DNA of 64,000 nt, from assembly GCF_003046175.1 (NCBI RefSeq), contig NZ_PZZM01000001.1, positions 2,125,001 through 2,189,000 on the forward strand. Direction: 5' to 3'. The notes under the pieces were generated by a model. The model did no database searches. It saw nothing but the letters and a program-made list of their open reading frames with translations, and was not told where the DNA came from. The stretch comes from Bosea sp. 124 (GTDB lineage: Bacteria; Pseudomonadota; Alphaproteobacteria; Rhizobiales; Beijerinckiaceae). Shown here piece after piece: positions 8,508-17,022 of the stretch; position 1 is the stretch's first letter; every line of letters starts with the position of its first letter. Position numbers and translations under genes: made by a program.

Positions 8508-9404
8508 ATGAAAAAGGATATTTATCAGACCATTACCAACCGCATCATCGCCGATCTGGAGAAAGGCGTGCGCCCGTGGATGAAACCATGGAGCGTGGAG
8601 AATGCATCGGGGCGGATCAGCCTGCCCCTGCGTGCCAACGGTGTGCCCTATCGCGGCATCAACATCGTGATGCTGTGGTCGCAAGCGATCGAACGCGGAT
8701 ACAGCTCACCGCACTGGATGACGTTCAAGCAGGCCAAGGAGCTTGGCGCCTTCGTCAAGAAGGGCGAACAGGCGTCGGAGGTCGTCTATGCCAGCACGCT
8801 CAGCCGCACGGAAACCGACGAGAAGACGGGCGAGGAATCGGAGCGAAATATCCCCTTCCTTAAATCCTATGCCGTGTTCAATGCCGAGCAGGTGGAAGGA
8901 TTGCCCGAACGGTTCACGATGGCAGCGGAGAGGACGCTGGAGCCGGTGCAGCGGATCGAGCGTGTCGAGGCGTTCATTCGGTCAACGGGCGCGCACATCC
9001 GCCATGGCGGCGGCAATGCCTATTATAATGTAAGCGGCGATCATGTGCAGATGCCATTGTTCGAGACGTTCGATACGCCCGAAAGCTATTACGCGACGAT
9101 TGCCCACGAACTGACGCACTGGACGCGGCATAAGTCGCGCCTTGATCGGGAATTCGGACGCAAGCGGTGGGGCGACGAAGGCTATGCGACCGAGGAACTG
9201 GTTGCCGAGCTTGGTTCCGCCTTTCTCTGCGCCGATCTGGAGCTGACACCGGAGGTTCGGGAGGATCACGCCGCCTACATCGCGAACTGGCTCACCTTCC
9301 TGCGAGGCGACAAGCGCGCGATCTTTACGGCTGCGGGACATGCACAGCGTGCGGCGGATTATCTCCTAGCCTTCAGCGCACCGGCCGCGCAGCAGGCCGC
9401 ATAA
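8508..9404 (+). CDS. ardC: ArdC-type antirestriction protein / zincin-like metallopeptidase
   Basis: A 298-aa two-domain protein. The N-terminal ArdC ssDNA-binding domain (about 1-135) has the typical opening IYQTITNRIIADLEKG, then PWMKPW and YRGINIVMLW. The C-terminal metallopeptidase-like domain contains AHELTHW near residue 200 and a downstream ELVAELGSAF that supplies the third metal ligand. Family members travel on conjugative plasmids and ICEs and protect incoming DNA from restriction. The stop overlaps the next gene's ATG. The presence of this gene supports a transfer-capable element. Confidence 0.9.
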   Translation: MKKDIYQTITNRIIADLEKGVRPWMKPWSVENASGRISLPLRANGVPYRGINIVMLWSQAIERGYSSPHWMTFKQAKELGAFVKKGEQASEVVYASTLSRTETDEKTGEESERNIPFLKSYAVFNAEQVEGLPERFTMAAERTLEPVQRIERVEAFIRSTGAHIRHGGGNAYYNVSGDHVQMPLFETFDTPESYYATIAHELTHWTRHKSRLDREFGRKRWGDEGYATEELVAELGSAFLCADLELTPEVREDHAAYIANWLTFLRGDKRAIFTAAGHAQRAADYLLAFSAPAAQQAA

Positions 9405-9697
9405 TGATGAATGTCTCGGATCACATCATCCAGTGGCAAGGCATGGCGGTCTCGATCCGCCATGTCGCCAACTGGTCAGGCACGGGCATCGATCATATCG
9501 AGGTGCGGAGCATCACACCCCAGCGCGCCCCGCTCCCGATCACGGAGACAGGCTATCGCTCGCACTTCCTGCACGGCGAAGATCTGGCCGGACATGGAGG
9601 CGCGGTGGCGTTTGTCACCAAATGGCTCGATCACGAAGCGCGCAGCGCGAAGTGGCAGGAGCATCAACGAACATCCGCGCAGATGTCCCTCTTTTGA
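9404..9697 (+). CDS. Small conserved-looking protein coupled to ArdC
   Basis: A 97-aa protein that begins at the ATG overlapping the ardC stop (TAATG); a second ATG at 9407 is adjacent. The sequence contains MAVSIRHVANW, IDHIEVRS and TGYRSHFL, with an alpha/beta character and no membrane segment. Small proteins of this kind often follow ardC in rhizobial mobile elements, but no function is known to me. The overlap argues for co-translation. Confidence 0.6.
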   Translation: MMNVSDHIIQWQGMAVSIRHVANWSGTGIDHIEVRSITPQRAPLPITETGYRSHFLHGEDLAGHGGAVAFVTKWLDHEARSAKWQEHQRTSAQMSLF

Positions 9698-9883
9698 GGG
9701 GCAGTTGCCTCCGCCCAGGCGAACGCGATTCCACCCGCTTTCGCCTCCCCGGAACCCCGCCCGCGACGCGTGGCTGATCGAGGGCAAATCGGATTAGCAT
9801 GTAGGCAATGTTTAATCTGCTTGCCTGAACGTAGTATAGCTCGTTAGTCTACGGCATTGCTCAATTAATAGATCGAGACACAC

Positions 9884-11071
9884 ATGCCTCCATATGATGA
9901 TGACTTTAAAGAAATCGCTCACTGTGGAGGGCAGGCAACCTTCAACGTTCGTTGCGACGCTGACGGGAGGATTAGCGTCGCTCCCGGGTTTCGACATTCG
10001 AGCCCCGGCCCGGCGTCGTGGATAGGCATATATGCTTTGGAGTTTAATGCGCAGCCCGTGATGGATTTCAACATGGGTGGCATTGGGCAAGGATTCGATC
10101 CACCGATGCCGGAAGAGTGCTGGCCGGTATTCCTTGGCTCAGATTCACAAATGAAACGGGGGCATCAATGCCCCCGATGTAAAGGGGATTTTCGAAACTC
10201 CAGCCACACGAAAATTTTCCCCCTTAGTTGTCCGTATTGCGGACTGAAGACAGAGGCCTTTCGATTTCTAACGCCTGCGCAGCGCAGGTATGTCGCCCAT
10301 TACATGGAGACGCTAATGGGCGCCTATCACACCGAGATGGAGCCGAACACGGAAAAAGAAATCGTAATTGATATGGACGCGATCGCCGACCAAGAAGTCG
10401 GAGCGCGGCCAGATTTTTACTATGCAGAAGAGTCCCAGCAAACGCGCTATACGTGCAAAAAGTGCGACGAATTTAACGACATACGTGGGCTATACGGCTA
10501 CTGTGCAGGCTGCGGACATCGTAATAATGCGACATCGTTCCGCACGGCAGCAGCCAAATTACGTGATGACCTGAACAATGGCGTCTCCAGTCCGAGTGAA
10601 GTGGTTCGATCCTGTGTCTCGAAATTCGACGCCTGCTGCCGTGACATTCTAGCCCAGGTTTCCAAAAGAGTGGCCATGCGGCCATCGAGACGCGCAGACT
10701 TTGACCGTCTCAAATTTCACGACGTTGAAAATGACGTCTTTAAGCGCCTAAAGCCAATGTTCGATATCGATTTGTTGCGGGGTATCTCGGCTGCCGATTC
10801 GAGCTTTCTCACCCTCATGCTCCACCGCCGCCACGTCTACGAGCACAATGACGGTGTGAGCGATGACCGCTATGTCCGTGAAAGCGGCGACACCGATGCG
10901 CGCATTGGCGTTCTCATCCGGGAGACGCAGGAAAATGCCCACCGGCTCCTCGGAATTCTGGCGCGCATGGTCGAGAATATGCAGACCGATTTCCACGAAG
11001 TATTCCCATTGACCAAATGGCCAGTAGAGTACGCAGAAGGGATACGAAGGCGCCGAGCCGCGCGCGCTTGA
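9884..11071 (+). CDS. Zinc-ribbon protein with a possible HEPN-like C-terminus
   Basis: A 395-aa protein of unknown family. Two Cys4 zinc ribbons are visible: CPRC...CPYC at about residues 95-118 and CKKC...CAGC at about 190-213. The C-terminal 170 residues are helical and include RHVYEH at about 316, matching the RxxxxH motif of HEPN RNases, within a helix pair (LTLMLHRRHVYEHNDG). The G+C content is lower than the chromosome's. It stands alone (187 bp upstream and 149 bp downstream) at the left edge of the defence genes. A defence or toxin role is inferred from HEPN spacing and context. Confidence 0.65.
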   Translation: MPPYDDDFKEIAHCGGQATFNVRCDADGRISVAPGFRHSSPGPASWIGIYALEFNAQPVMDFNMGGIGQGFDPPMPEECWPVFLGSDSQMKRGHQCPRCKGDFRNSSHTKIFPLSCPYCGLKTEAFRFLTPAQRRYVAHYMETLMGAYHTEMEPNTEKEIVIDMDAIADQEVGARPDFYYAEESQQTRYTCKKCDEFNDIRGLYGYCAGCGHRNNATSFRTAAAKLRDDLNNGVSSPSEVVRSCVSKFDACCRDILAQVSKRVAMRPSRRADFDRLKFHDVENDVFKRLKPMFDIDLLRGISAADSSFLTLMLHRRHVYEHNDGVSDDRYVRESGDTDARIGVLIRETQENAHRLLGILARMVENMQTDFHEVFPLTKWPVEYAEGIRRRRAARA

Positions 11072-11220
11072 TTTGATTTCTGGACGGCCTTGTGACATGC
11101 CGAACTCGGAAACGGCCAAAATTATTGCCATAAGCTATTGATTTCATTGATGCTGGATTGGGACGTTGAAAACGAGACGCCCCGGAGGTAGTCTGTTTAA
11201 TAAATTAAGCAGCGTGACAT

Positions 11221-12828
11221 ATGGCAGATTTGGTCGCCGATTACCTCAAAGAGCATGGTCCAGTCCGATCGTCGGTATTGGCTGCCGCTTTGCAGGCTGA
11301 GGGGTTGTCACCAGAAGCCGCCCGTCAGCGGCTTTCGCGGACACGGCCGCCGATCTTCAAGTTTCCACTGCGGTTGCTCCCGAAGAACGAAGCGTTTTTC
11401 TATCTCAAGGATCAACGCAACACCGAACTGTTCTGGGCCAATTTTCTGCGAGACATGCGCGAAACAGGTTCAATATTCGGGATCGCATTGGATGGAATGA
11501 TTGCGCGCGGCGGACGGGTTTATGCCGACCAGTTTGCGGTAATAAGCGGCGCGCCCGCTCGGCCGATGAAGAAGCAGCTGAGCGCTGAGCGCGTCGCTGA
11601 AACGTTGAGCAAGGCAAGCGTCATTCGTGAGTATGTTGACGCGGACAGTCGAAAATATCTCTCGTTCTCGGCGGCTGGCGGAGTGCTCGATATCAACGGG
11701 CCGGCCGAGCTTGTTATGCTCGACGCCGTTCGCGAGTGGGCCCGCAAGCTGGGCTTTGCAAGCTATAACAGTATTGCCATTCGCGGAGAGGACGGACTGG
11801 TCCCCATCGGCCCATTTATGTTTGATCTGGCCGGACCCAGTTGGTTCGGGCCAATCCCACAAAGCGGCGGGAAGCCTGGCTTTCTCGTCGCGGATGTTTT
11901 TGCGGAAGGCCCGCTGACCGAGCACCAGATCCAGTTTTTTATCCGCAAAGTCACGATGCTGAAGGCAATGCGGAACGGTATGAACGTTATGCCGATACTT
12001 GTGGCGGAAAGCTTCACCGGCGCCGCACTGACCGCCGGTCACGCTGCTGGCATTAGTCTCGCTACACCCACGATATTATTCGGCAGGCGTGTTGGTGCGG
12101 CTCTCGTCTCCCTCGTGCAGACACTCAAGAATGCTGCCGCCTACGCCTCTGCTAACGATCCAGACCGCATTGTCACCCTCATCTACGATCTGGCTGAAAT
12201 TGAAGGTCGCGCGGGCAACCTGCGTGGCATCCTGTTTGAACTGCTTGCTGCTTATCTGTCTCGCCGCGATGCTGTTTCGATCGATATGGGCATCAAGGCT
12301 CGCGATCCGACGACCGGCATGTCAGCGGACATCGACATTTTGAAAGTCACGGCGATGGGAGCGTCGGTTACCTGCATCGAATGCAAGGGAAAGGAGCCTG
12401 GCGGTGCAGTGACCAAGGGCGAGGTTGAGGAATGGCTCCGCAAAACCGCGATCATGAAAGCCCACCTGGCCGTTCAATATTCGTTTCGCGAAGCGGAAAA
12501 GCGCTTTGAAATTTGGACGTCGGGAACATTCGACGCCGACGCTCTAACGCTCCTGACTGCCGAGCAAGCCAGACGAACAAAGTCGCCTATTGGATGGAAA
12601 GATGGAAGGGATGTCCTCGCCATTGCGACAGCAGGGAAAGAGAAAGCGATGGCCGACGCGTTGCAGCAGCACTTTCTGAAACACCCCCTGCAAGAGGTTG
12701 CCGTCGTCGCGGCCACTCTCGATCCAGAGAATGCGCCGTCACATCTCGATCAGCTCTTGGCGATCCATGGACCGGCCCCTTTTGGTGGATATTTGAGCCT
12801 TCCCGCGCCGACCAAGGCTGGCAAATAA
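11221..12828 (+). CDS. PD-(D/E)xK nuclease-like protein with N-terminal winged helix
   Basis: A 535-aa protein. Residues 1-60 look like a winged helix (VADYLKEHGPVRSSVLAAAL). Residues about 335-400 carry the restriction-endonuclease core in order: Glu in FELLAAYL (338), Asp in ADIDILKV (369), and ExK in CIECKGK (384-390). This E-D-ExK arrangement matches Mrr/Holliday-junction-resolvase-type nucleases. It ends 130 bp before the Gabija nuclease gene and is co-directional. It may be an independent restriction factor or an accessory to Gabija; no close family is recognised. Confidence 0.7.
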   Translation: MADLVADYLKEHGPVRSSVLAAALQAEGLSPEAARQRLSRTRPPIFKFPLRLLPKNEAFFYLKDQRNTELFWANFLRDMRETGSIFGIALDGMIARGGRVYADQFAVISGAPARPMKKQLSAERVAETLSKASVIREYVDADSRKYLSFSAAGGVLDINGPAELVMLDAVREWARKLGFASYNSIAIRGEDGLVPIGPFMFDLAGPSWFGPIPQSGGKPGFLVADVFAEGPLTEHQIQFFIRKVTMLKAMRNGMNVMPILVAESFTGAALTAGHAAGISLATPTILFGRRVGAALVSLVQTLKNAAAYASANDPDRIVTLIYDLAEIEGRAGNLRGILFELLAAYLSRRDAVSIDMGIKARDPTTGMSADIDILKVTAMGASVTCIECKGKEPGGAVTKGEVEEWLRKTAIMKAHLAVQYSFREAEKRFEIWTSGTFDADALTLLTAEQARRTKSPIGWKDGRDVLAIATAGKEKAMADALQQHFLKHPLQEVAVVAATLDPENAPSHLDQLLAIHGPAPFGGYLSLPAPTKAGK

Positions 12829-12958
12829 TTCCCGTGCGCGGCGCTCTGGAACTCTTTGACCAAGCACGCTCCCCCGTCATCTACCAGCGATTGGCAATTT
12901 GGTTTTAATCGCCCCCGATACACGCTATTGTTGCATCGAAAAATAATGAGGGGGGATT

Positions 12959-14788
12959 ATGTATCTGAGCAGCCTGAAGCTGAGCAACTTCCGTTCATTC
13001 GACGAAACTGAGGTTAATTTTCAAAAGAAAATCACAGTCCTCGTCGGAGAGAATAACGGTGGGAAAAGCAACGCGATTGACGCGCTGCGGCTTATCACTC
13101 CGCCATTAAGCGGTCGTCGTGAAATCTACTGCGAGCCGACAGACATTAATTTCACGAGCAAGAGCTCTCGCTTCGATATTGAGGCTTCTTATCTCGACTT
13201 GAGCACTTCGCAACAGGGCCGCCTGCTCTCGGCCACGATCGACGCCACACTTCAGTCCGCGAGATTCGGCCTGACATACGATGGCACCTCCGAGCGATAT
13301 CCCATCAAGCCAAGCATTTGGGCCGGAGGTAAGAAATCGCCGCCCGAGCCGGGATGCCAGGATGCAATTCGGCACGTTTACCTACCGCCTCTCCGTGACG
13401 CCAAGCGCGCGCTGGCCTCAGGAAATCCCACGCGCATCTACGCGCTGCTGAAGCACTTCCTTGATGGCGAACTGCCGGACGCGCTAGCCCAGCGCCTGAA
13501 ACGAATCGCAACCGATCCCATTCTCACGAAGGTCGACAACGCTGTTGATATTGGGCTCGGTGCGCTTACCACCGGCGTGCGCCGGCAATCTGCATCCCTT
13601 GGCTTCGCCGGCGATGAGAAGCTGATCGATATTGCACGCGATCTGCGTTTCAAACTGGCTGACCACGGCATCGCGCCAGAGGATCTTCGTTATTCCGGTC
13701 ACGGTTATGCCAACCTTCTCTATATGGCGACGATTGCCGTCGAACTGGAAAAGGTGAATGACGCCGACCTGACGCTCTTTCTGGTAGAGGAGCCCGAAGC
13801 CCACCTGCATCCGCAATTGCAGGCCGCCGTGCTGAGCTTCCTGGAGGAGCAATCCGAGAAAACGCAGCCAAGTAAACCCGGCGCAGCCGCCGGCCAGGTC
13901 CAGATTGTTGTCGCCACGCACTCGCCCAATCTCTCGGCATGGAACGACAGCAAGAACCTTGTCGTCTTCAGATCGTGCGTCGTGCCCGTGCCGGTTGAGC
14001 CGCTCCCGAGCGAGCCGGCTATCGAAGATGACGCAGCGGTCGGGCCTGATGCCGCCCCTGCGCCTGCTCCCGTGCTGCGCCGGACATCGCGCTGCATTCC
14101 TCTGGAAAAAATCTCCCTGTCCGACCCGGATCGCCGGAAGGTCGACAGATATCTCGACGTGACGCGATCCGCGCTTCTGTTCGGCGGACGCGCAATGCTC
14201 GTGGAGGGTATCGCGGAAGCTCTGCTGCTTCCCGTGATCGCGAAGAATTACGTTCTCAAAGGCAAAGCCGACAAGATGCGCCTGTTTCGATCGGCAGTCT
14301 TCCTGCCGATCGATGGGGTCGATTTTCGTCCCTATGTGACGCTGCTGCTGACCCCCTACGATCAGGTTAGGATTTCTGACCGAGTTGTCGTCATAACTGA
14401 TGGCGACGCCCACAAAGAAGCGGTCAACGGCAGAACGCCAGGCGACAATAGGAAGCATGAACTTGATACTCTTGCCACAGCGCTCAGCGCCACAAGTGTC
14501 TTCTCGGCGGCCGTCAGCACGTACTCTCTGGAAACCGAACTGGTAAACGCGGGAAACGCGGACCTGCTAAAGTCCGTCTACCTCTCCTTCCATCCAAAAT
14601 CAGAGCACCACTGGACGGCTGCGATCGGCAAAACAGGGCATGATCGCGCTTCGGCGATTCAGGAACTCTTCAAGTCGACGCGAAAAGGCGATTTCGCCCA
14701 GATTCTGGCGGAAAAGATCCAAGCGGACGGCGCGACCTTCGTGGTGCCGCAATATATCCGCGATGCTATCGAGGCCATAGTGCTGTGA
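12959..14788 (+). CDS. gajA: Gabija nuclease GajA (OLD-family ATPase with TOPRIM domain)
   Basis: A 609-aa OLD-family DNA nuclease. The ABC-type ATPase N-terminus has Walker A GENNGGKS (30-37) and Walker B LFLVEEPEAHLHP (about 272-284). The TOPRIM domain follows, with the acidic motif in MLVEGIAEA (about 413) and the D-x-D pair in VVITDGDAH (about 477-485). A strong GAGGGGGG ribosome site precedes the ATG at 12959. The stop overlaps the start of a UvrD-like helicase (GTGA), which is the Gabija arrangement. In Gabija, GajA nicks DNA and is restrained by nucleotides until phage infection depletes them. The length is slightly above that of characterised GajA. Confidence 0.88.
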   Translation: MYLSSLKLSNFRSFDETEVNFQKKITVLVGENNGGKSNAIDALRLITPPLSGRREIYCEPTDINFTSKSSRFDIEASYLDLSTSQQGRLLSATIDATLQSARFGLTYDGTSERYPIKPSIWAGGKKSPPEPGCQDAIRHVYLPPLRDAKRALASGNPTRIYALLKHFLDGELPDALAQRLKRIATDPILTKVDNAVDIGLGALTTGVRRQSASLGFAGDEKLIDIARDLRFKLADHGIAPEDLRYSGHGYANLLYMATIAVELEKVNDADLTLFLVEEPEAHLHPQLQAAVLSFLEEQSEKTQPSKPGAAAGQVQIVVATHSPNLSAWNDSKNLVVFRSCVVPVPVEPLPSEPAIEDDAAVGPDAAPAPAPVLRRTSRCIPLEKISLSDPDRRKVDRYLDVTRSALLFGGRAMLVEGIAEALLLPVIAKNYVLKGKADKMRLFRSAVFLPIDGVDFRPYVTLLLTPYDQVRISDRVVVITDGDAHKEAVNGRTPGDNRKHELDTLATALSATSVFSAAVSTYSLETELVNAGNADLLKSVYLSFHPKSEHHWTAAIGKTGHDRASAIQELFKSTRKGDFAQILAEKIQADGATFVVPQYIRDAIEAIVL

Positions 14789-16527
14789 CCCTCGATGCCT
14801 TCATACCAACGCGTGAGCAGAGCGATATTGTCGCGCACGACCGATCCGCCTTCATCATAGCATGTCCGGGGGCGGGCAAAACACGGGTGATGGTTGAGCG
14901 GTGCCGTGGCCTGACTGCTCGCACCAAAGGTCGTCGTGGGGTTGCGCTGCTCTCTTTTACCAACGCCGCTGTTCATGAACTTGAGACACGGCTGCGGCAC
15001 GCGAATCTCATCGTCGAACCCACGTTCCCCGACTTTGTCGGAACGTTCGACGGCTTCGTTTGGCAGTTCATTCTTGCACCGTTCGGGATTCCCGAATGTG
15101 AAAATGCTCCCCGCCTCATTGCCGATCTCGATCGCCGGATCGTGCAGCCGTTCGAAAAAGCCCACCCTCTACCGCTCTCATGCTTCGATCGCGCCACTGG
15201 CGAAATTGTTCCGGCCCTCGCCAAAGCCAAAGGTTATGACGTCGCGAAGAAGGCCGCCGGTGTCCGGAAGGCCTCGGAGACAGTGGCGCGGACGATGCGC
15301 AAACGGTTTCGGGATCGGGGTGAGGTCGATTTTGAAGATGTCCGGTCGATAGCAAGGGAACGGTTGGCCGATAGGGAACTCTCCGAGCGTCTCGGCAATG
15401 CGCTAGCGGCACGTTTTGCGGAAATTATCGTCGATGAAGCGCAAGACTGTAATCCCCATGACCTGGAAATCATTTCGTGGCTGCGGACTGCCGGGATACC
15501 CATCAAAGTAATCTGCGATCCCCACCAATCCATTTACGAATTTCGTGGTGGCGTGACCGATCACCTCTTCGCCTTCCGCGACAAATTCGAAGAGGAAGAC
15601 AGGCTTCCGATGACCGGAAATTTTCGGTCGAATGACAATATCTGCAAAGCTATCGCGATGCTTCGATCTCACACCACGCGTGGTGACATCGACAAGCCGG
15701 TAGGCCGCCACAAAGCCGATCAGACACCTGTTCACATACTAAGCTACAAGGGCGCTGTTTCGGCAGCCATCGGCACACGCTTCCGGGAGCTTGCGACAGG
15801 GCATAGTTTCGATCTTGCGGATTGCCCCATCCTGGCATCGACCGTTGACAGCGGAGCCAAATCTATCGGCCAGCCACGGATTGAAAAAACGAACGATCTA
15901 TCGCTCCGGCTAGCCTCGGCCGTGATGGAATTTCACTACGGTTTTGATACGGGCAACCAGCTTGAGGCCATTCATCGCGCACACGCCGTGATCCTTTCGA
16001 TCCAGGGGCGGCTCGCCGGAAAAACCTACAATCAATATTTGACTTCAGAGCAGATGACCGCCGAAACGTGGCGGCCTAAAATTCTCAGCATCGTTCAGCA
16101 GTTGCGCTTCGATCCATCGATCGACACAACCGCTAACGGATGGCTGGCCCGCGCCCGCGCTCTGATCGCGCCTGAAATGATCGCCAATGGATTATCGATC
16201 GCGCAGCGGCTGAAATCGAACAGGGAGTTGGCCAGTCTGCTCACCGTTCCGCCGCCGGCCAGCGCTGCATCACGGACCATCCATTCCGTGAAGGGTAAGG
16301 AATTTCCGGCCGTCTGCGTGGTTATGACCACGGCCACGGCAAAGGGAATTCTCGACTACCTGCAAACAGGCGAGCCGGCGAAAACGGGCGAGGACGCCCG
16401 CAAGCTCTATGTTGCTGCTTCGCGGGCCGAGCGGTTGCTTGTGTTCGCCTCACCTAGGAGCCAAGCGGCTCGCTTGAAAAGTCATCTTGAAACGCTTCAC
16501 GCGACAGTGACCCTCGAAGAAATCTGA
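14785..16527 (+). CDS. gajB: Gabija helicase GajB (UvrD/Rep-like)
   Basis: A 580-aa superfamily-1A helicase-like protein with a GTG start overlapping the gajA stop. Visible motifs are a Q-motif-like FIPTREQSDIV, Walker A CPGAGKT (about 28-34), a motif Ia region LLSFTNAAV, Walker B IVDEAQD (about 213-219), GNFRSN (motif IV region) and VAASRAERLL near 542 (motif VI). GajB senses DNA ends or ssDNA and activates or joins the GajA tetramer. It is longer than the roughly 494-aa characterised example, mostly in the region after motif IV. No terminator follows within 60 bp. Confidence 0.86.
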   Translation: MTLDAFIPTREQSDIVAHDRSAFIIACPGAGKTRVMVERCRGLTARTKGRRGVALLSFTNAAVHELETRLRHANLIVEPTFPDFVGTFDGFVWQFILAPFGIPECENAPRLIADLDRRIVQPFEKAHPLPLSCFDRATGEIVPALAKAKGYDVAKKAAGVRKASETVARTMRKRFRDRGEVDFEDVRSIARERLADRELSERLGNALAARFAEIIVDEAQDCNPHDLEIISWLRTAGIPIKVICDPHQSIYEFRGGVTDHLFAFRDKFEEEDRLPMTGNFRSNDNICKAIAMLRSHTTRGDIDKPVGRHKADQTPVHILSYKGAVSAAIGTRFRELATGHSFDLADCPILASTVDSGAKSIGQPRIEKTNDLSLRLASAVMEFHYGFDTGNQLEAIHRAHAVILSIQGRLAGKTYNQYLTSEQMTAETWRPKILSIVQQLRFDPSIDTTANGWLARARALIAPEMIANGLSIAQRLKSNRELASLLTVPPPASAASRTIHSVKGKEFPAVCVVMTTATAKGILDYLQTGEPAKTGEDARKLYVAASRAERLLVFASPRSQAARLKSHLETLHATVTLEEI

Positions 16528-17022
16528 TAAGCCGAACGGGACGGAGATAATTCCCGTATAGTATTTGCAGGCGATAAAGGCCGAGCGTTGCTCGCAAGCT
16601 GTGTAATGTAAACACATTACCAGCTTGGGAAGGGGGCCCGCTGCGCGCCCCCGTTCCATCCCCCCGGCCATTGGCCCGGATTTCGACATCGAGCCTACAC
16701 CGGGCCAGTGCACCGATCCGCCGGTGCATCACGGGTCAGTGGAGCGTCCCTGCTCCTCCGACACCGCCATGGCCAAGGAGACCCGGTCTCCCTGGACCCA
16801 ACGATTGGCAGCTCGGCCCTGAGCCTACCGAGGTGTAGGCTCGGCACGATCCGCCGTCTCCCTCGTACAATTGCCTGGGAGTTGTTCGGCGGCAGCCCTT
16901 GCGGCGCCGCCTCGTTTCATTCTACTTTTGTTCTATGGCCGCTCACGTTCTGACCAAATTGCTTCCAAGCTTGAAGCCAAGCCCGATTGCCGGGCGCCGG
17001 GCGCGGGGATCGCGAGCGACGA
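16528..17022. other. 495-bp region between Gabija and SPARTA, no gene seen
   Basis: No credible open frame. It holds an interrupted inverted repeat at 16596-16626 and a perfect hairpin at 16821-16842 (GAGCCTAC / GTAGGCTC, 6-nt loop), whose left arm also appears as a direct repeat at 16691-16698. Base composition from about 16630 to 16900 is GC-rich like the chromosome, unlike the flanking defence genes, so it may be debris from an earlier insertion. The promoter of the TIR-Argonaute pair should lie in the right part. Confidence 0.5.
16596..16626. repeat. Interrupted inverted repeat after gajB
   Basis: The left arm 16596-16609 and right arm 16614-16626 are complementary over 13 bp with one unpaired T at 16602; the spacer is AAAC. 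The core GTAATGT-AAAC-ACATTAC is perfect. There is no U-tract, so it is a better candidate for an operator or recombination site than for a terminator, though a role in ending the gajAB transcript cannot be excluded. Confidence 0.5.

Noticed and set aside
7947..8511. Overlapping frames on both strands before ArdC
   Set aside because: No ribosome sites, no recognisable protein pattern, and several frames are open at once, as expected from GC-rich noise.
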